A stretch of 60,316 bases of DNA from a virus: the IMG/VR virus record IMGVR_UViG_3300047551_002696, positions 1 to 60,316 of that record; one strand, 5' to 3'. A program made the position numbers and the translations under genes. Shown here one piece after another: positions 51,401 through 60,000 of the stretch. Below the pieces are notes generated by a model, which searched no databases, was not told the DNA's origin, and saw only the letters and a list, made by a program, of their open reading frames with translations. How positions within the stretch are numbered: the stretch's first letter is position 1; every line of letters starts with the position of its first letter.

Positions 51401-51416
51401 TTAGTAGAAGGTTTTG

Positions 51417-51423
51417 ATAAATA
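51417..51423 (+). promoter_or_regulatory. Candidate late promoter
   Basis: ATAAATA, 20 bases before the ATG at 51444. Confidence 0.5.
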
Positions 51424-51443
51424 TTTAAAAATACTCCACTAAA

Positions 51444-51779
51444 ATGTCAGTACCAGTAGTAAATTTAAGACTTGAAAAGGGAACTGATTTTGAAGCGACT
51501 TTTAATGTTACACAATCTGATGGTTCAGTTTTACCACTGAATAACTTTTCTGCAACTGCAAAAATACGTAGACATCCAGCAGCAACTACATCAAAATCCT
51601 TCAGTACAACAATTACTGTTGCAAAAGGTGAAATTAAAATTTCCATGAGTGCAGCAAATACATCCACATTAACTGCTGGTAGAAATTATTATGATGTAAT
51701 TATTACAGAATCAACTACTGGAAGAGTTACAAAAGTTTTTGAAGGTATGATGATGGTCGTAGACACGGTATCTGTATGA
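51444..51779 (+). CDS. Small beta-sandwich virion protein
   Basis: 111 residues: MSVPVVNLRLEKGTDFEATFNV, SATAKIRRHPAATTSKSFSTT, GRNYYDVIITESTTGRVTKVFEGMMMV. The pattern of alternating strands with KGTDFEATF and YYDVIIT resembles the N-terminal domain of baseplate upper-protein-like and Ig-like phage domains (inference). It overlaps the next start by four bases (ATGA), so the two are probably coexpressed. No enzyme motif. Confidence 0.65.
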   Translation: MSVPVVNLRLEKGTDFEATFNVTQSDGSVLPLNNFSATAKIRRHPAATTSKSFSTTITVAKGEIKISMSAANTSTLTAGRNYYDVIITESTTGRVTKVFEGMMMVVDTVSV

Positions 51780-52105
51780 CATACAACGTTTCTCTTTCTT
51801 CAAGTTCAAGTATTTCTGTTAAAAGATCATCAGCACCAAAAGTAAAACTTAGTGTAATTGCTGGAGGAGTTCAAGTGCCTGCAAAGTTTTCAGATTTGGG
51901 AGATTATAATCCTAGCGGTCTCCAAGACAAATATGTTATTATGTATGATGCGGCAACTCAGAAGTACTACCCAGTAAATCCAGATACTGTTCTTTCTGCT
52001 GCATCTAATACAGAGACTACACAACCCGGTCTTCCAGGTGATTTTATTGGTACTTTGGATACAGACCTTGACGATAAAATTGATCTTGATGCTGGAAGTT
52101 TTTAA
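51776..52105 (+). CDS. Small virion-associated protein of unknown function
   Basis: 109 residues, with a Ser-rich head (VSLSSSSSISVKRSSAPKVKLSV), a central KFSDLGDYNPSGLQDKYVIMYDAATQKYYPVNPDTVL and an acidic tail (GDFIGTLDTDLDDKIDLDAGSF). The central DKYVxxYDxxTxKYxxVxPD module is common as a linker or attachment piece at the start of phage fibre proteins. It may therefore be the separately encoded head of the fibre that follows. Confidence 0.6.
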   Translation: MTYNVSLSSSSSISVKRSSAPKVKLSVIAGGVQVPAKFSDLGDYNPSGLQDKYVIMYDAATQKYYPVNPDTVLSAASNTETTQPGLPGDFIGTLDTDLDDKIDLDAGSF

Positions 52106-52108
52106 CGT

Positions 52109-52115
52109 CTAAATA
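52109..52115 (+). promoter_or_regulatory. Candidate late promoter
   Basis: CTAAATA, three bases after the stop and 22 bases before the ATG at 52138. Confidence 0.5.
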
Positions 52116-52137
52116 ATAAAAAAAGAGTGTATAGAAG

Positions 52138-54249
52138 ATGGCAGCTCCTGTTTTACAGTTTAAGAGAGGTCTTCTTGCTAATCTTCCCGGTTTAAGGGCA
52201 GGTGAACCTGGTTTTACAACTGATTCATACGACCTTTACGTTGGTATTGATAGTACCCTTGCAACAAATAAATTCTTTGGTTCTCATAGATATTGGAAGA
52301 AAGAAACCGCTTCTGCTGGAAGTGGAATAAATCTTGTAGAAGCAAATACAGGATCTGACTTTATTACCCTGGCAGCACCCGCATCGGTCGGTGCTGCAGT
52401 CACATATTACTTTCCAGCAACTCAAGGATCTGCATCTTCAGTTCTGACTAATGATGGTAGCGGAAACTTAAGTTGGGCAAGTGGTTCAAGTAATGCAGTT
52501 TTTACTGGTATTACTACATTCTCAGATACTACTGATAACACACTAGGCAATGAGAATACTGGAGCAGTCCAGCTTGACGGTGGCATGGGTATTGCTAAAA
52601 ACCTCACCGTTAAGCAAAATCTTCATGTTGGTGGATACTCTGAGTTTGTCGGCATTGTAACGTTCAGAGGTGGTACAATCAATCTTGGTGATGATACTGG
52701 AGATAATATTAATATTGGCGGTGAATTTACTTCTGGATTATATCCGAATACAACAGCAACCTATGATCTTGGTGATTCCACAAGACAGTGGAGACATCTA
52801 AGTTTTTCTGGTGTAGGTACTTTTGCAACAGGCGCAGTTGTTGATGCAGTTAGGATTGGAATCACTGCCACAAATGAAATTGATACAAGTTCAGGTAACT
52901 TAATTCTTGATAGTACTGCGGGAACTGTTGATATTCAAGATCAACTTACCGTCTCCGGAATTGCAACAGTTAACAATAATTTAAATGTTGCTGGAGTTAC
53001 AACATCTCAACACCTTCTAGTAACTGGTGTTACTACTGCAACTGGTTCCTTTACTGCAAATGGTGCTGTAACTCTTGGAGATGCTGCTGGTGACATCATC
53101 ACTGTTAATGGTACTGCAACTTTTGGGCAAACAATCACTGGTACAATTAGCACTGCAACTCGTGCAAATTTAGTTGCAACTAATACTGCACCAAGCGGAA
53201 CTTTTTATCCCGGTTTATTTGTTAGCAACACTGGTGTTGGATCTACGGCAGTTTATGTTGATGCTGGTATTTCTTATGTAACAAACACAGATACTTTAAC
53301 GTTAACTGGAGACATTGCAGTTAATGGTGGTGATGTAACAACAAGTGCAACAACATTTAACCTGGTCAATGACACTGCAACTAACGTAAACTTTGCTGGT
53401 GCAGCAACAGCACTTGTAATGGGTGCCGCAACTGGTATTTCAACTATCAGAAATAATCTAACAGTTGGTGGCGATGTTAGAATTAATGGAAGTGATATTC
53501 AAGCAAGTGACGGAAATACTAACATTACTCTTACTTCAAATACATTAACTGCATTTGCTGGTGATATTCGTGTTAATGGTAATGATATTCAAGCAAGTGA
53601 TGGAAATGCCAATATCTCCCTTACTTCCAATACATTAACAACATTTGCTGGTGATATTCGTGTTAATGGTAATGATATTCAAGCAAGTGATGGAAATGCT
53701 AATATTACATTAACATCAAATACATTAACTGCATTTGCTGGTGATATTCGTGTTAATGGCAATGACATTCAATCCAGTACTGGTGCAAATGTTATTACCA
53801 TGAGTACAAATAATGCAACATTTGCAAATGATGTTACTGTTACTGGAAACCTTTATGTTAATGGTAGCACAACGCAAGTTAATACCACAACATTAAATGT
53901 TAAGGATGCCCTAGTTGATCTTGGTTTAATTGATACTGGTGGTGGAGTTCTTGGAGTACCAACATCAGACCTGAATAAGGATATTGGTCTTCTCTTTAAC
54001 TATTTTACGGCATCTGCTAAGAAAGCAGCAGTTTATTGGGATGATTCTACATCTAGAATTGTTTTTGCTGATGATGTAACAGAGTCTACCGGTGTTCTTA
54101 CTCCAGCTACTGGTGGATATGCAGCAGTAGAAATGGAAGAATTGTGGATTAACTCATCATGTACAACAAATACTTCAACTAGAGTCATAGGTTGTACTGG
54201 ATCTACTTTAATTCTAGAAAACATAACCATCGATGGTGGCGCATTCTAA
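52138..54249 (+). CDS. Repetitive tail-fibre protein with NGNDIQ repeats
   Basis: 703 residues. The head VLQFKRGLLANLPGLRAGEPGFTTDSYDLYVG is the attachment module seen at the start of many phage fibres. The shaft has AGVTTSQHLLVTGVTTA, shared with the other fibre genes here. Residues about 443-560 hold four 30-residue repeats (GDIRVNGNDIQASDGN and LTSNTLTAFA). Near the end, DALVDLGLIDTGGGVLG and DIGLLFNYFTASAKKAAVYWDDSTSRIVFADD resemble the end modules of long marine-phage fibres. Its C-terminus NITIDGGAF is short and without chaperone signature. Confidence 0.72.
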   Translation: MAAPVLQFKRGLLANLPGLRAGEPGFTTDSYDLYVGIDSTLATNKFFGSHRYWKKETASAGSGINLVEANTGSDFITLAAPASVGAAVTYYFPATQGSASSVLTNDGSGNLSWASGSSNAVFTGITTFSDTTDNTLGNENTGAVQLDGGMGIAKNLTVKQNLHVGGYSEFVGIVTFRGGTINLGDDTGDNINIGGEFTSGLYPNTTATYDLGDSTRQWRHLSFSGVGTFATGAVVDAVRIGITATNEIDTSSGNLILDSTAGTVDIQDQLTVSGIATVNNNLNVAGVTTSQHLLVTGVTTATGSFTANGAVTLGDAAGDIITVNGTATFGQTITGTISTATRANLVATNTAPSGTFYPGLFVSNTGVGSTAVYVDAGISYVTNTDTLTLTGDIAVNGGDVTTSATTFNLVNDTATNVNFAGAATALVMGAATGISTIRNNLTVGGDVRINGSDIQASDGNTNITLTSNTLTAFAGDIRVNGNDIQASDGNANISLTSNTLTTFAGDIRVNGNDIQASDGNANITLTSNTLTAFAGDIRVNGNDIQSSTGANVITMSTNNATFANDVTVTGNLYVNGSTTQVNTTTLNVKDALVDLGLIDTGGGVLGVPTSDLNKDIGLLFNYFTASAKKAAVYWDDSTSRIVFADDVTESTGVLTPATGGYAAVEMEELWINSSCTTNTSTRVIGCTGSTLILENITIDGGAF
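53467..53826 (+). repeat. Four tandem 90-bp repeats in the fibre gene
   Basis: Units start at 53467, 53557, 53647 and 53737. The second and third are almost identical; the first and last are more diverged. The unit is 30 codons and keeps frame. Confidence 0.85.
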
Positions 54250-54250
54250 C

Positions 54251-54257
54251 CTAAATA
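54251..54257 (+). promoter_or_regulatory. Candidate late promoter
   Basis: CTAAATA directly after the fibre stop, 17 bases before the ATG at 54275. Confidence 0.5.
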
Positions 54258-54274
54258 ATCAAAAAGTATAAACA

Positions 54275-54496
54275 ATGGGTAAGTCTAGAGATACTGCGAA
54301 CTTAGTTTCCTACTTAAATCTATCTGTAGATATTACAAACGATAGGGTTGGTATTGGTAGCACAGTTCCATCACAAAAACTTGATGTTACTGGAAATGTA
54401 AGAGTTGTGGGAATTGTCACTGCAACTTCGTTCGAAGGGTCTGGTGCAAATCTTACGGGAATAGTTAATACTTTAGATACTATGTTATTTGGATGA
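54275..54496 (+). CDS. Small fibre-end-like protein
   Basis: 73 residues. ITNDRVGIGSTVPSQKLDVTGNVRVVGIVTATSFEGSGANLTGIVNTLDTMLFG is the VGIGT.P.xKLDVTG fibre repeat plus a short end resembling the C-terminus of the protein at 44967 (GDGSSLTGV...DGMLFL). It could be a stand-alone end module or a remnant of a longer fibre gene. It is followed at once by a hairpin with a T run. Confidence 0.55.
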   Translation: MGKSRDTANLVSYLNLSVDITNDRVGIGSTVPSQKLDVTGNVRVVGIVTATSFEGSGANLTGIVNTLDTMLFG

Positions 54497-54497
54497 T

Positions 54498-54504
54498 CTA
54501 AATA
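54498..54504 (+). promoter_or_regulatory. Candidate late promoter inside a hairpin
   Basis: CTAAATA two bases after the preceding stop; its AAATA forms part of the ascending stem of the hairpin at 54500-54528. Confidence 0.35.
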
Positions 54505-54531
54505 GAGGAAGTTTATCTTCCTCTATTTTTT
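54500..54531 (+). terminator. Rho-independent terminator-like hairpin
   Basis: A 12-bp perfect stem (54500-54511 with 54517-54528), a five-base loop, then T residues to 54531, ending directly at the ATG of the next gene at 54532. It probably ends the fibre transcripts. The next gene would then need read-through or initiation within the hairpin. Confidence 0.75.
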
Positions 54532-54744
54532 ATGAATGAACAAGATTATAAGTATCTGATTGCAACATATCAGCAAAAAACTCTTGAGATTCTATCTCAA
54601 CTAATTGTTGCCGAATCTAAAAATAGACAACTTAATGATATTACTGAAGCATTAAATGTAAAAATTAGTGAGCAACAGAAAGAAATTGATAAATTATCCT
54701 CAAAAACAAAAAGAACCACAAAGGCAGAGGAAGATTTTCAATAA
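54532..54744 (+). CDS. Small coiled-coil protein
   Basis: 70 residues, almost entirely helical and charged: YKYLIATYQQKTLEILSQLIVAE and NVKISEQQKEIDKLSSKTKRTTKAEE. Heptad spacing of Leu/Ile suggests a coiled coil. No Shine-Dalgarno sequence is present; the ATG follows a terminator-like hairpin without a gap. The function is unknown, possibly a fibre-associated or assembly factor by position. Confidence 0.6.
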   Translation: MNEQDYKYLIATYQQKTLEILSQLIVAESKNRQLNDITEALNVKISEQQKEIDKLSSKTKRTTKAEEDFQ

Positions 54745-54747
54745 ATA
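54740..54747 (+). promoter_or_regulatory. Candidate late promoter
   Basis: AATAAATA overlapping the stop of the coiled-coil gene, 55 bases before the ATG at 54803; a hairpin lies between. Confidence 0.5.
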
Positions 54748-54752
54748 ATAAA

Positions 54753-54770
54753 AACTCTTATATAAGAGTT
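54753..54770 (+). other. 18-bp palindrome in the leader of the 621-residue gene
   Basis: AACTCTTATATAAGAGTT is a perfect palindrome. It has no following T run, so a leader hairpin or a protein-binding site is more likely than a terminator. Confidence 0.5.
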
Positions 54771-54802
54771 CCTACGGTCTCTACCACCGATGCGAGGATT
54801 GA

Positions 54803-56668
54803 ATGGCAGATCCGATTATTAAAATCAAACGATCTTCTGTTGCCGGTAAAAAACCAACAACATCAGACGTAAATCTTGGAGAATTAGCTCTTAATACTTA
54901 CGATGGGGAACTGTATACTCGTAGAGAAAGAACGGGTATTGCAACAGACATTGTAAGAATCGGTGCTGGAACAACAGTTACTAATATTTTATATGTCACA
55001 GCAGACGGAAATAACTCCAACACAGGAAAAAAACTTGGAGATGCAAAGGCATCAATTGGAGCAGCACTTACAGAGGCAACAGCAGGAACAGTTATTAAAG
55101 TTAGTGCTGGATCTTACATAGAAAATAATCCTCTTGTTATACCAGAACAAGTATCAATTGTTGGTGATAGTTTAAGAGACGTATCAGTTCAACCATTAAA
55201 TGCCAATCAAGATTTATTTTATGTGGCAAATGGTGATTATGTGGCAGAAATGTCATTCACGGGAACATTAAACTCAGGAAAAGCAATATTCGCATTTAAT
55301 CCAAACCAAGTAGGATATTTCAACCAATCCCCATATATTCAGAACTGTACTAACTTTATTCCTAATAGTATTGGTCTTAAAATTGATGGATCAAAGGCAA
55401 TAGGACAATTAAAGTCCATGGTTCTTGACTCTTATACTCAATACAATCAAGGTGGAATAGGAGTTTCAATTACAAATGAAGGATATGCACAGTTAGTTTC
55501 ACTGTTCACAATTTGTGATGATGTAGCAGTTTATTGTGGAACTGGCGCTGCATGTGATTTAACAAACTCTAACTCATCATTTGGTAATTATGCACTTGTT
55601 GCTGATGGGGTTGGTCCAAGAAAATATACAGGTATTGTCACAAGTTCCGTAGCAGAAAATTCAGATACATTTGTTCTAGATTTAAATGTTCCAACCTTAG
55701 CAGTATCAACAGCAACTTATAATAATGTAACTGGTATTGTTACAATCACAACATCAACCAATCATAATCTTGTGGTTGGAATGGGCGTTTCAATAGCAGG
55801 ACTTGCATTTACTTGCACATCTGGTCCAGGAATTGTAACTTACCCATCAGGAAACAAAGGTTATATTTTTGAAGTAGCATCTGTCGGTGCAGCAAATAGT
55901 TTTTCTGCATATGTTGGTGTCTCTACTCTCCAACACACATACGTCAGTGGTGGAACTATAAAAATTAATGCGGTGAGACCTTTTGATGGTCAAGTAGTTT
56001 ATTTTGATACACTATATTATACTGTTGATGGTGTAACAGTTAGTTCTGGTGGAACTGGATATACTGGAAATGCAGATGTAACTATTGGCAGTCCAGCAAC
56101 ATCTTGGGGAATACCTGCGACTGCTGTTGCCGAAGTCAGGAATGGATCAGTAGTTGCTGTTGAAATGGTTTCTAGTGGAAGAGGATATGGATCCACACCA
56201 CCAACAGTATCCTTCAGTATGCCAAATTCTGGAATTAATTCTGCATCTGGAACTGCAAGGATGATTCCAACTTATTATGTTATTCAAAGTTCTACACCAG
56301 TATCATCTGGTATTTGTACAATTACTTTAACAGATAATGTTCCATATGCTGTTGGTGTTGGTACAACAGTTCCTTTCTTTAAACAAAGCCGTATCCTAGC
56401 ATCAGGTCATTCTCTTGAATACATTGGAAGTGGCGTGACAATTGCAACTGCTTTGCCTGCTGCTGGTGGTGTTCCCATTCAAGCAAATGAAACTGATGCT
56501 AGAAATGGTGGTTTAGTTGTTTTCACATCAACTGATCAATCTGGAAACTTTAGAATTGGTGATGGTGTTGTAATTAATCAACAAACAGGAACAATTAGTG
56601 GAACATTCTATTCTAAGAGTTTGTTCTCAACGATGACACCATTCATTCTAGCATTAGGAGGAGATTAA
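54803..56668 (+). CDS. Beta-helix structural protein
   Basis: 621 residues. The head PIIKIKRSSVAGKKPTTSDVNLGELALNTYDGELYTRRE is a fibre-attachment module. LYVTADGNNSNTGKKLGDAKASIGAALTEA, then VIKVSAGSYIENNPLVIPEQVSIVGDSLRD, is the classic opening of a right-handed parallel beta-helix (pectin-lyase fold). NLGxLALNTxDGxLY heads and GNxSNTGxxL helices together suggest a tailspike-like or fibre-bound protein. The C-terminal half has GxGYxG turns (SSGGTGYTGNADVTIG, SSGRGYGSTPPTVSF), also found in the 1968-residue protein. CGAGG-like GCGAGG serves as ribosome-binding site. Confidence 0.7.
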   Translation: MADPIIKIKRSSVAGKKPTTSDVNLGELALNTYDGELYTRRERTGIATDIVRIGAGTTVTNILYVTADGNNSNTGKKLGDAKASIGAALTEATAGTVIKVSAGSYIENNPLVIPEQVSIVGDSLRDVSVQPLNANQDLFYVANGDYVAEMSFTGTLNSGKAIFAFNPNQVGYFNQSPYIQNCTNFIPNSIGLKIDGSKAIGQLKSMVLDSYTQYNQGGIGVSITNEGYAQLVSLFTICDDVAVYCGTGAACDLTNSNSSFGNYALVADGVGPRKYTGIVTSSVAENSDTFVLDLNVPTLAVSTATYNNVTGIVTITTSTNHNLVVGMGVSIAGLAFTCTSGPGIVTYPSGNKGYIFEVASVGAANSFSAYVGVSTLQHTYVSGGTIKINAVRPFDGQVVYFDTLYYTVDGVTVSSGGTGYTGNADVTIGSPATSWGIPATAVAEVRNGSVVAVEMVSSGRGYGSTPPTVSFSMPNSGINSASGTARMIPTYYVIQSSTPVSSGICTITLTDNVPYAVGVGTTVPFFKQSRILASGHSLEYIGSGVTIATALPAAGGVPIQANETDARNGGLVVFTSTDQSGNFRIGDGVVINQQTGTISGTFYSKSLFSTMTPFILALGGD

Positions 56669-56672
56669 TAGA

Positions 56673-57014
56673 ATGGCATTAGCACTTAACGTATTCCAAA
56701 CAGTCACTTCTGTAATTGGTGTAAATACAGTAGGTATCTATACAGCACCCGTTGGTTATACTGGTGTCGTCTTACTTGCTCAAGTTACAAATGTGGGATC
56801 AAGTTCAGAAGATGTGACTTTTAATCATAAAAGGACAATATCTGGTATTGCAGTGACAACTGAGATCTTGAAACAATATCCGATTGCTGGAAATGATACC
56901 GCTAATTTATTATCTGGAAAATTAGTTCTTGAAAGTGGAGATGTATTAGAAATACGTGGAAGTAATGCATCTAATCTTAAATTTATTGGAAGCATCCTAG
57001 AAACACTCAACTAA
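56673..57014 (+). CDS. Small jelly-roll-like virion protein (family member 3)
   Basis: 113 residues: VFQTVTSVIGVNTVGIYTAPVGYTGVVLLAQVTNVGSSSEDVTF, then LLSGKLVLESGDVLEIRGSNASNLKFIGSILETLN. The second half (xGKLVLExGDxLxIxGS) is the pattern of small phage jelly-roll decoration domains. Grouped with 41182 and 45660 by size, strand pattern and neighbourhood. Starts four bases after the preceding stop; likely cotranslated. Confidence 0.6.
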   Translation: MALALNVFQTVTSVIGVNTVGIYTAPVGYTGVVLLAQVTNVGSSSEDVTFNHKRTISGIAVTTEILKQYPIAGNDTANLLSGKLVLESGDVLEIRGSNASNLKFIGSILETLN

Positions 57015-57023
57015 CTCAAGAAA

Positions 57024-60000
57024 ATGGCAAAAGGATATCTCAGTAACCGTCAAAAAAATCTTAAAATTGGTATTTCTTCTTATACCGAGAGTAATACAGT
57101 ACTTGAGGTTACTGGGAAAGTAGGTATTGGAACCACAAATGCTTCTACTAACTTAGATGTTAATGGTGGAATAAGAGTTCGTGGTGCATTATATGACACA
57201 AATAATCAGGCAGGAACTGCAAATCAAGTTTTAGTTTCTACTGGTTCCGGTGTTGATTGGGTTGATGCTGCTCCAGTGGGTGCCATTACTGGAATTACCA
57301 TTAAGGATGAAGGTGGTACTGTTGGAACTGCAGCAAGTATTAACTCTTTAAATTTTGTTGGTCCTAATGTTACTGCAACTGCATCAGGTGCTGGAGCAAC
57401 AATTACGGTTGCAGATTACGTTACCAATGCTGGATATTCCACAAATGCTGGTATTGCAACCAATTTAAAAGGTGGCGTAGCAGGAAATATTCCTTACCAA
57501 ACTGCAGCAAATACAACTTCATTCATAACAAATGGAGTTACTGGTCAAATACTTCAATCTAATGGATCTTCTGCACCAACTTGGGTAAATGCAGCTCCTG
57601 CAAGTGCTATTAGTGGAATTACAGTTCAAGAAGAAGGATCAACAGTAGGTGTTGCCAATACTATTTCATTATTGAATTTTGTAGGATCAAATATCACAGC
57701 AACTGCATCAGGTTCTGGAGCAACAATTACCGTTGCAAATTATGTTAGTAATGCTGGATATTCTACTTCTAGTGGTATCTCTACATATGCTACAAGATCT
57801 GGCATAGCAACTTATACACCTAATGCCGGTTTCTCTACAAGTTCTGGAATATCAACTTATGCAACAATTGCTGGTATATCAACTTATGCACCTAATGCCG
57901 GTTTCTCTACAAATTCTGGTATAAGTACGTATGCATCTAGTGCTGGAATTTCTACATATGCTACTTCAAGTGGTATAGCAACAAACGCAACCAAACTTCA
58001 AACTCCTAGAACTTTTGAAATAACAGGTGATATTCTTGCATCACCAATTAGTTTTGATGGAAGTTCTAATGTATCACTGGCAGCAACTATTCAACCAAAT
58101 TCTGTTGGACTTGGAACTGACACTTTTGGTGATTATGTAAGGGATATAACAGGAACCTCAAATCAAATTACAGTAACAGGAGGAACTGGTGAAGGATCTA
58201 CACCAACATTAAGTATTCCAAATCAATTTACCGTTCCTCAAGATTTAACAGTTACTAGAGACGTTCAAATTAATCGTAATTTAAACGTAAACGGTAATAT
58301 TACTATTGGTGGTACTTCGGCTACATTATTCACGACAGAATTTAAAGTTTATGATCCAGATATTGTTCTGGGTTTTAGAACTGATGTTCTTGGTAATGAC
58401 GCATCGACAGATAGTACTGCAAATCATGGTGGTGTAGCAATTGCATCTACGGAGGGAACTCCTTTAGTTCAGTTATTCATTGCAGGTATTGAGACAAATC
58501 CTGCAACATATAAGAAGATTATGTGGTTTAAGTCTGGCACATTTGCCGGACTTGGAACTGATGCTTGGATCAGTAATTATGCTATAGGTATTGGAAGTAC
58601 ACAAATTCCTAATGGTGTAAGACTTGCTGCCGGTGGAATGCAAGTTACCGATACAACTCTAAGCACCCCACAGTTGAATATTTCTGGAGTGTCCACATTT
58701 ACCGGTAATGTAAGTTTTGGTACTTCAGCTTTCTTTGGTGATAATGATCAATTAGTTTTTGGTGACGGTAATGATTTAGTCATATCTCATAATGGCAGCA
58801 ATAGTTACATTAATGATCAAGGAACTGGTGGTTTAGTTATTGGTGGTGCTAATACCATAGATTTAATGAATCCTGGTGCAACGGAATATTATGCAAGATT
58901 TAATAACAATGGAGCGGTAGAACTCTATTACGATAACTCTAAAGAGTTTGAAACCACTGGATATGGTGCAACTGTTTATGGCATTTTACAGTCTCAGGGA
59001 CTCAATGTTATTTCTGGTGTTTCAACTTTTAATAATAGCATTAATATTGCCTCTGGTATTATTACAACAACTGGAAGTGGCGGTGTTGGTATTGGAAGTT
59101 ATTTAAGACTCAAACCATATCTCAATGAAGGTGGTGAAATTGCATTTGATTATCCTAGTGGAGTCATTGGTTATTATCTTGATGTTGCTGGGACTACATT
59201 TAGATTCTCAAATTATGATAGTAATGGAGCTTATACTTTTACTACAAATTCAACAGAAAAAGTTAGAATTACCAATGTAGGTTCTGTTGGTATTGGTTCA
59301 GCATCTCCCACAGTAACTTTAGATGTCGTTGGTACTGGTGGAAAGGTTGGATATGCAAATACTTATGTATTACTTGGTGCTGATATTGGGAGAAATATAG
59401 AAATTGGCATTGGTGCTACTAATATTGCAACGTTCTTAGATTTTCATGGAGCAGACTTAACTTATTCTGATTATGCAACAAGACTCATAAGAACTGGTGG
59501 AGACAATTCAAACTTTGATGTTATTAATCGTGGAACAGGTGCATTAAGAATTGTCACTCAAGATGCTGGATCTATTGATTTTGTAACTCAAAATACGTTT
59601 AGACATCGCATAGATTCTAATGGTACGTTTTTGGTTGGTGGTGCGTCATCAACAGGAACATCAGGACAAATTCTTCAGGTTGCTGGAATTAATAGTGGTG
59701 TTTATATTGGAGGTAATGTTGGTATAGGGACAACACTCCCGATAGCAAAATTACACGTTCAAGGAGACGTAAGAGTATCTGGGGCATCTACATTTATTGG
59801 ATTAATTGAACTAGACTCTTCTTTAAGAGACGTTTATGGAAATGTAGGTACTGCCGGATCAGTTTTAATTTCTACAGGTATTGGTGTATCTTGGGTAACA
59901 CCATTTGCTGCTGGTCTTCAGGGTATTCAAGGTATAACAGGTGCTCAAGGTGCTACAGGAACTCAAGGTGCTACAGGAACCCAAGGAGCAACGGGTACTC

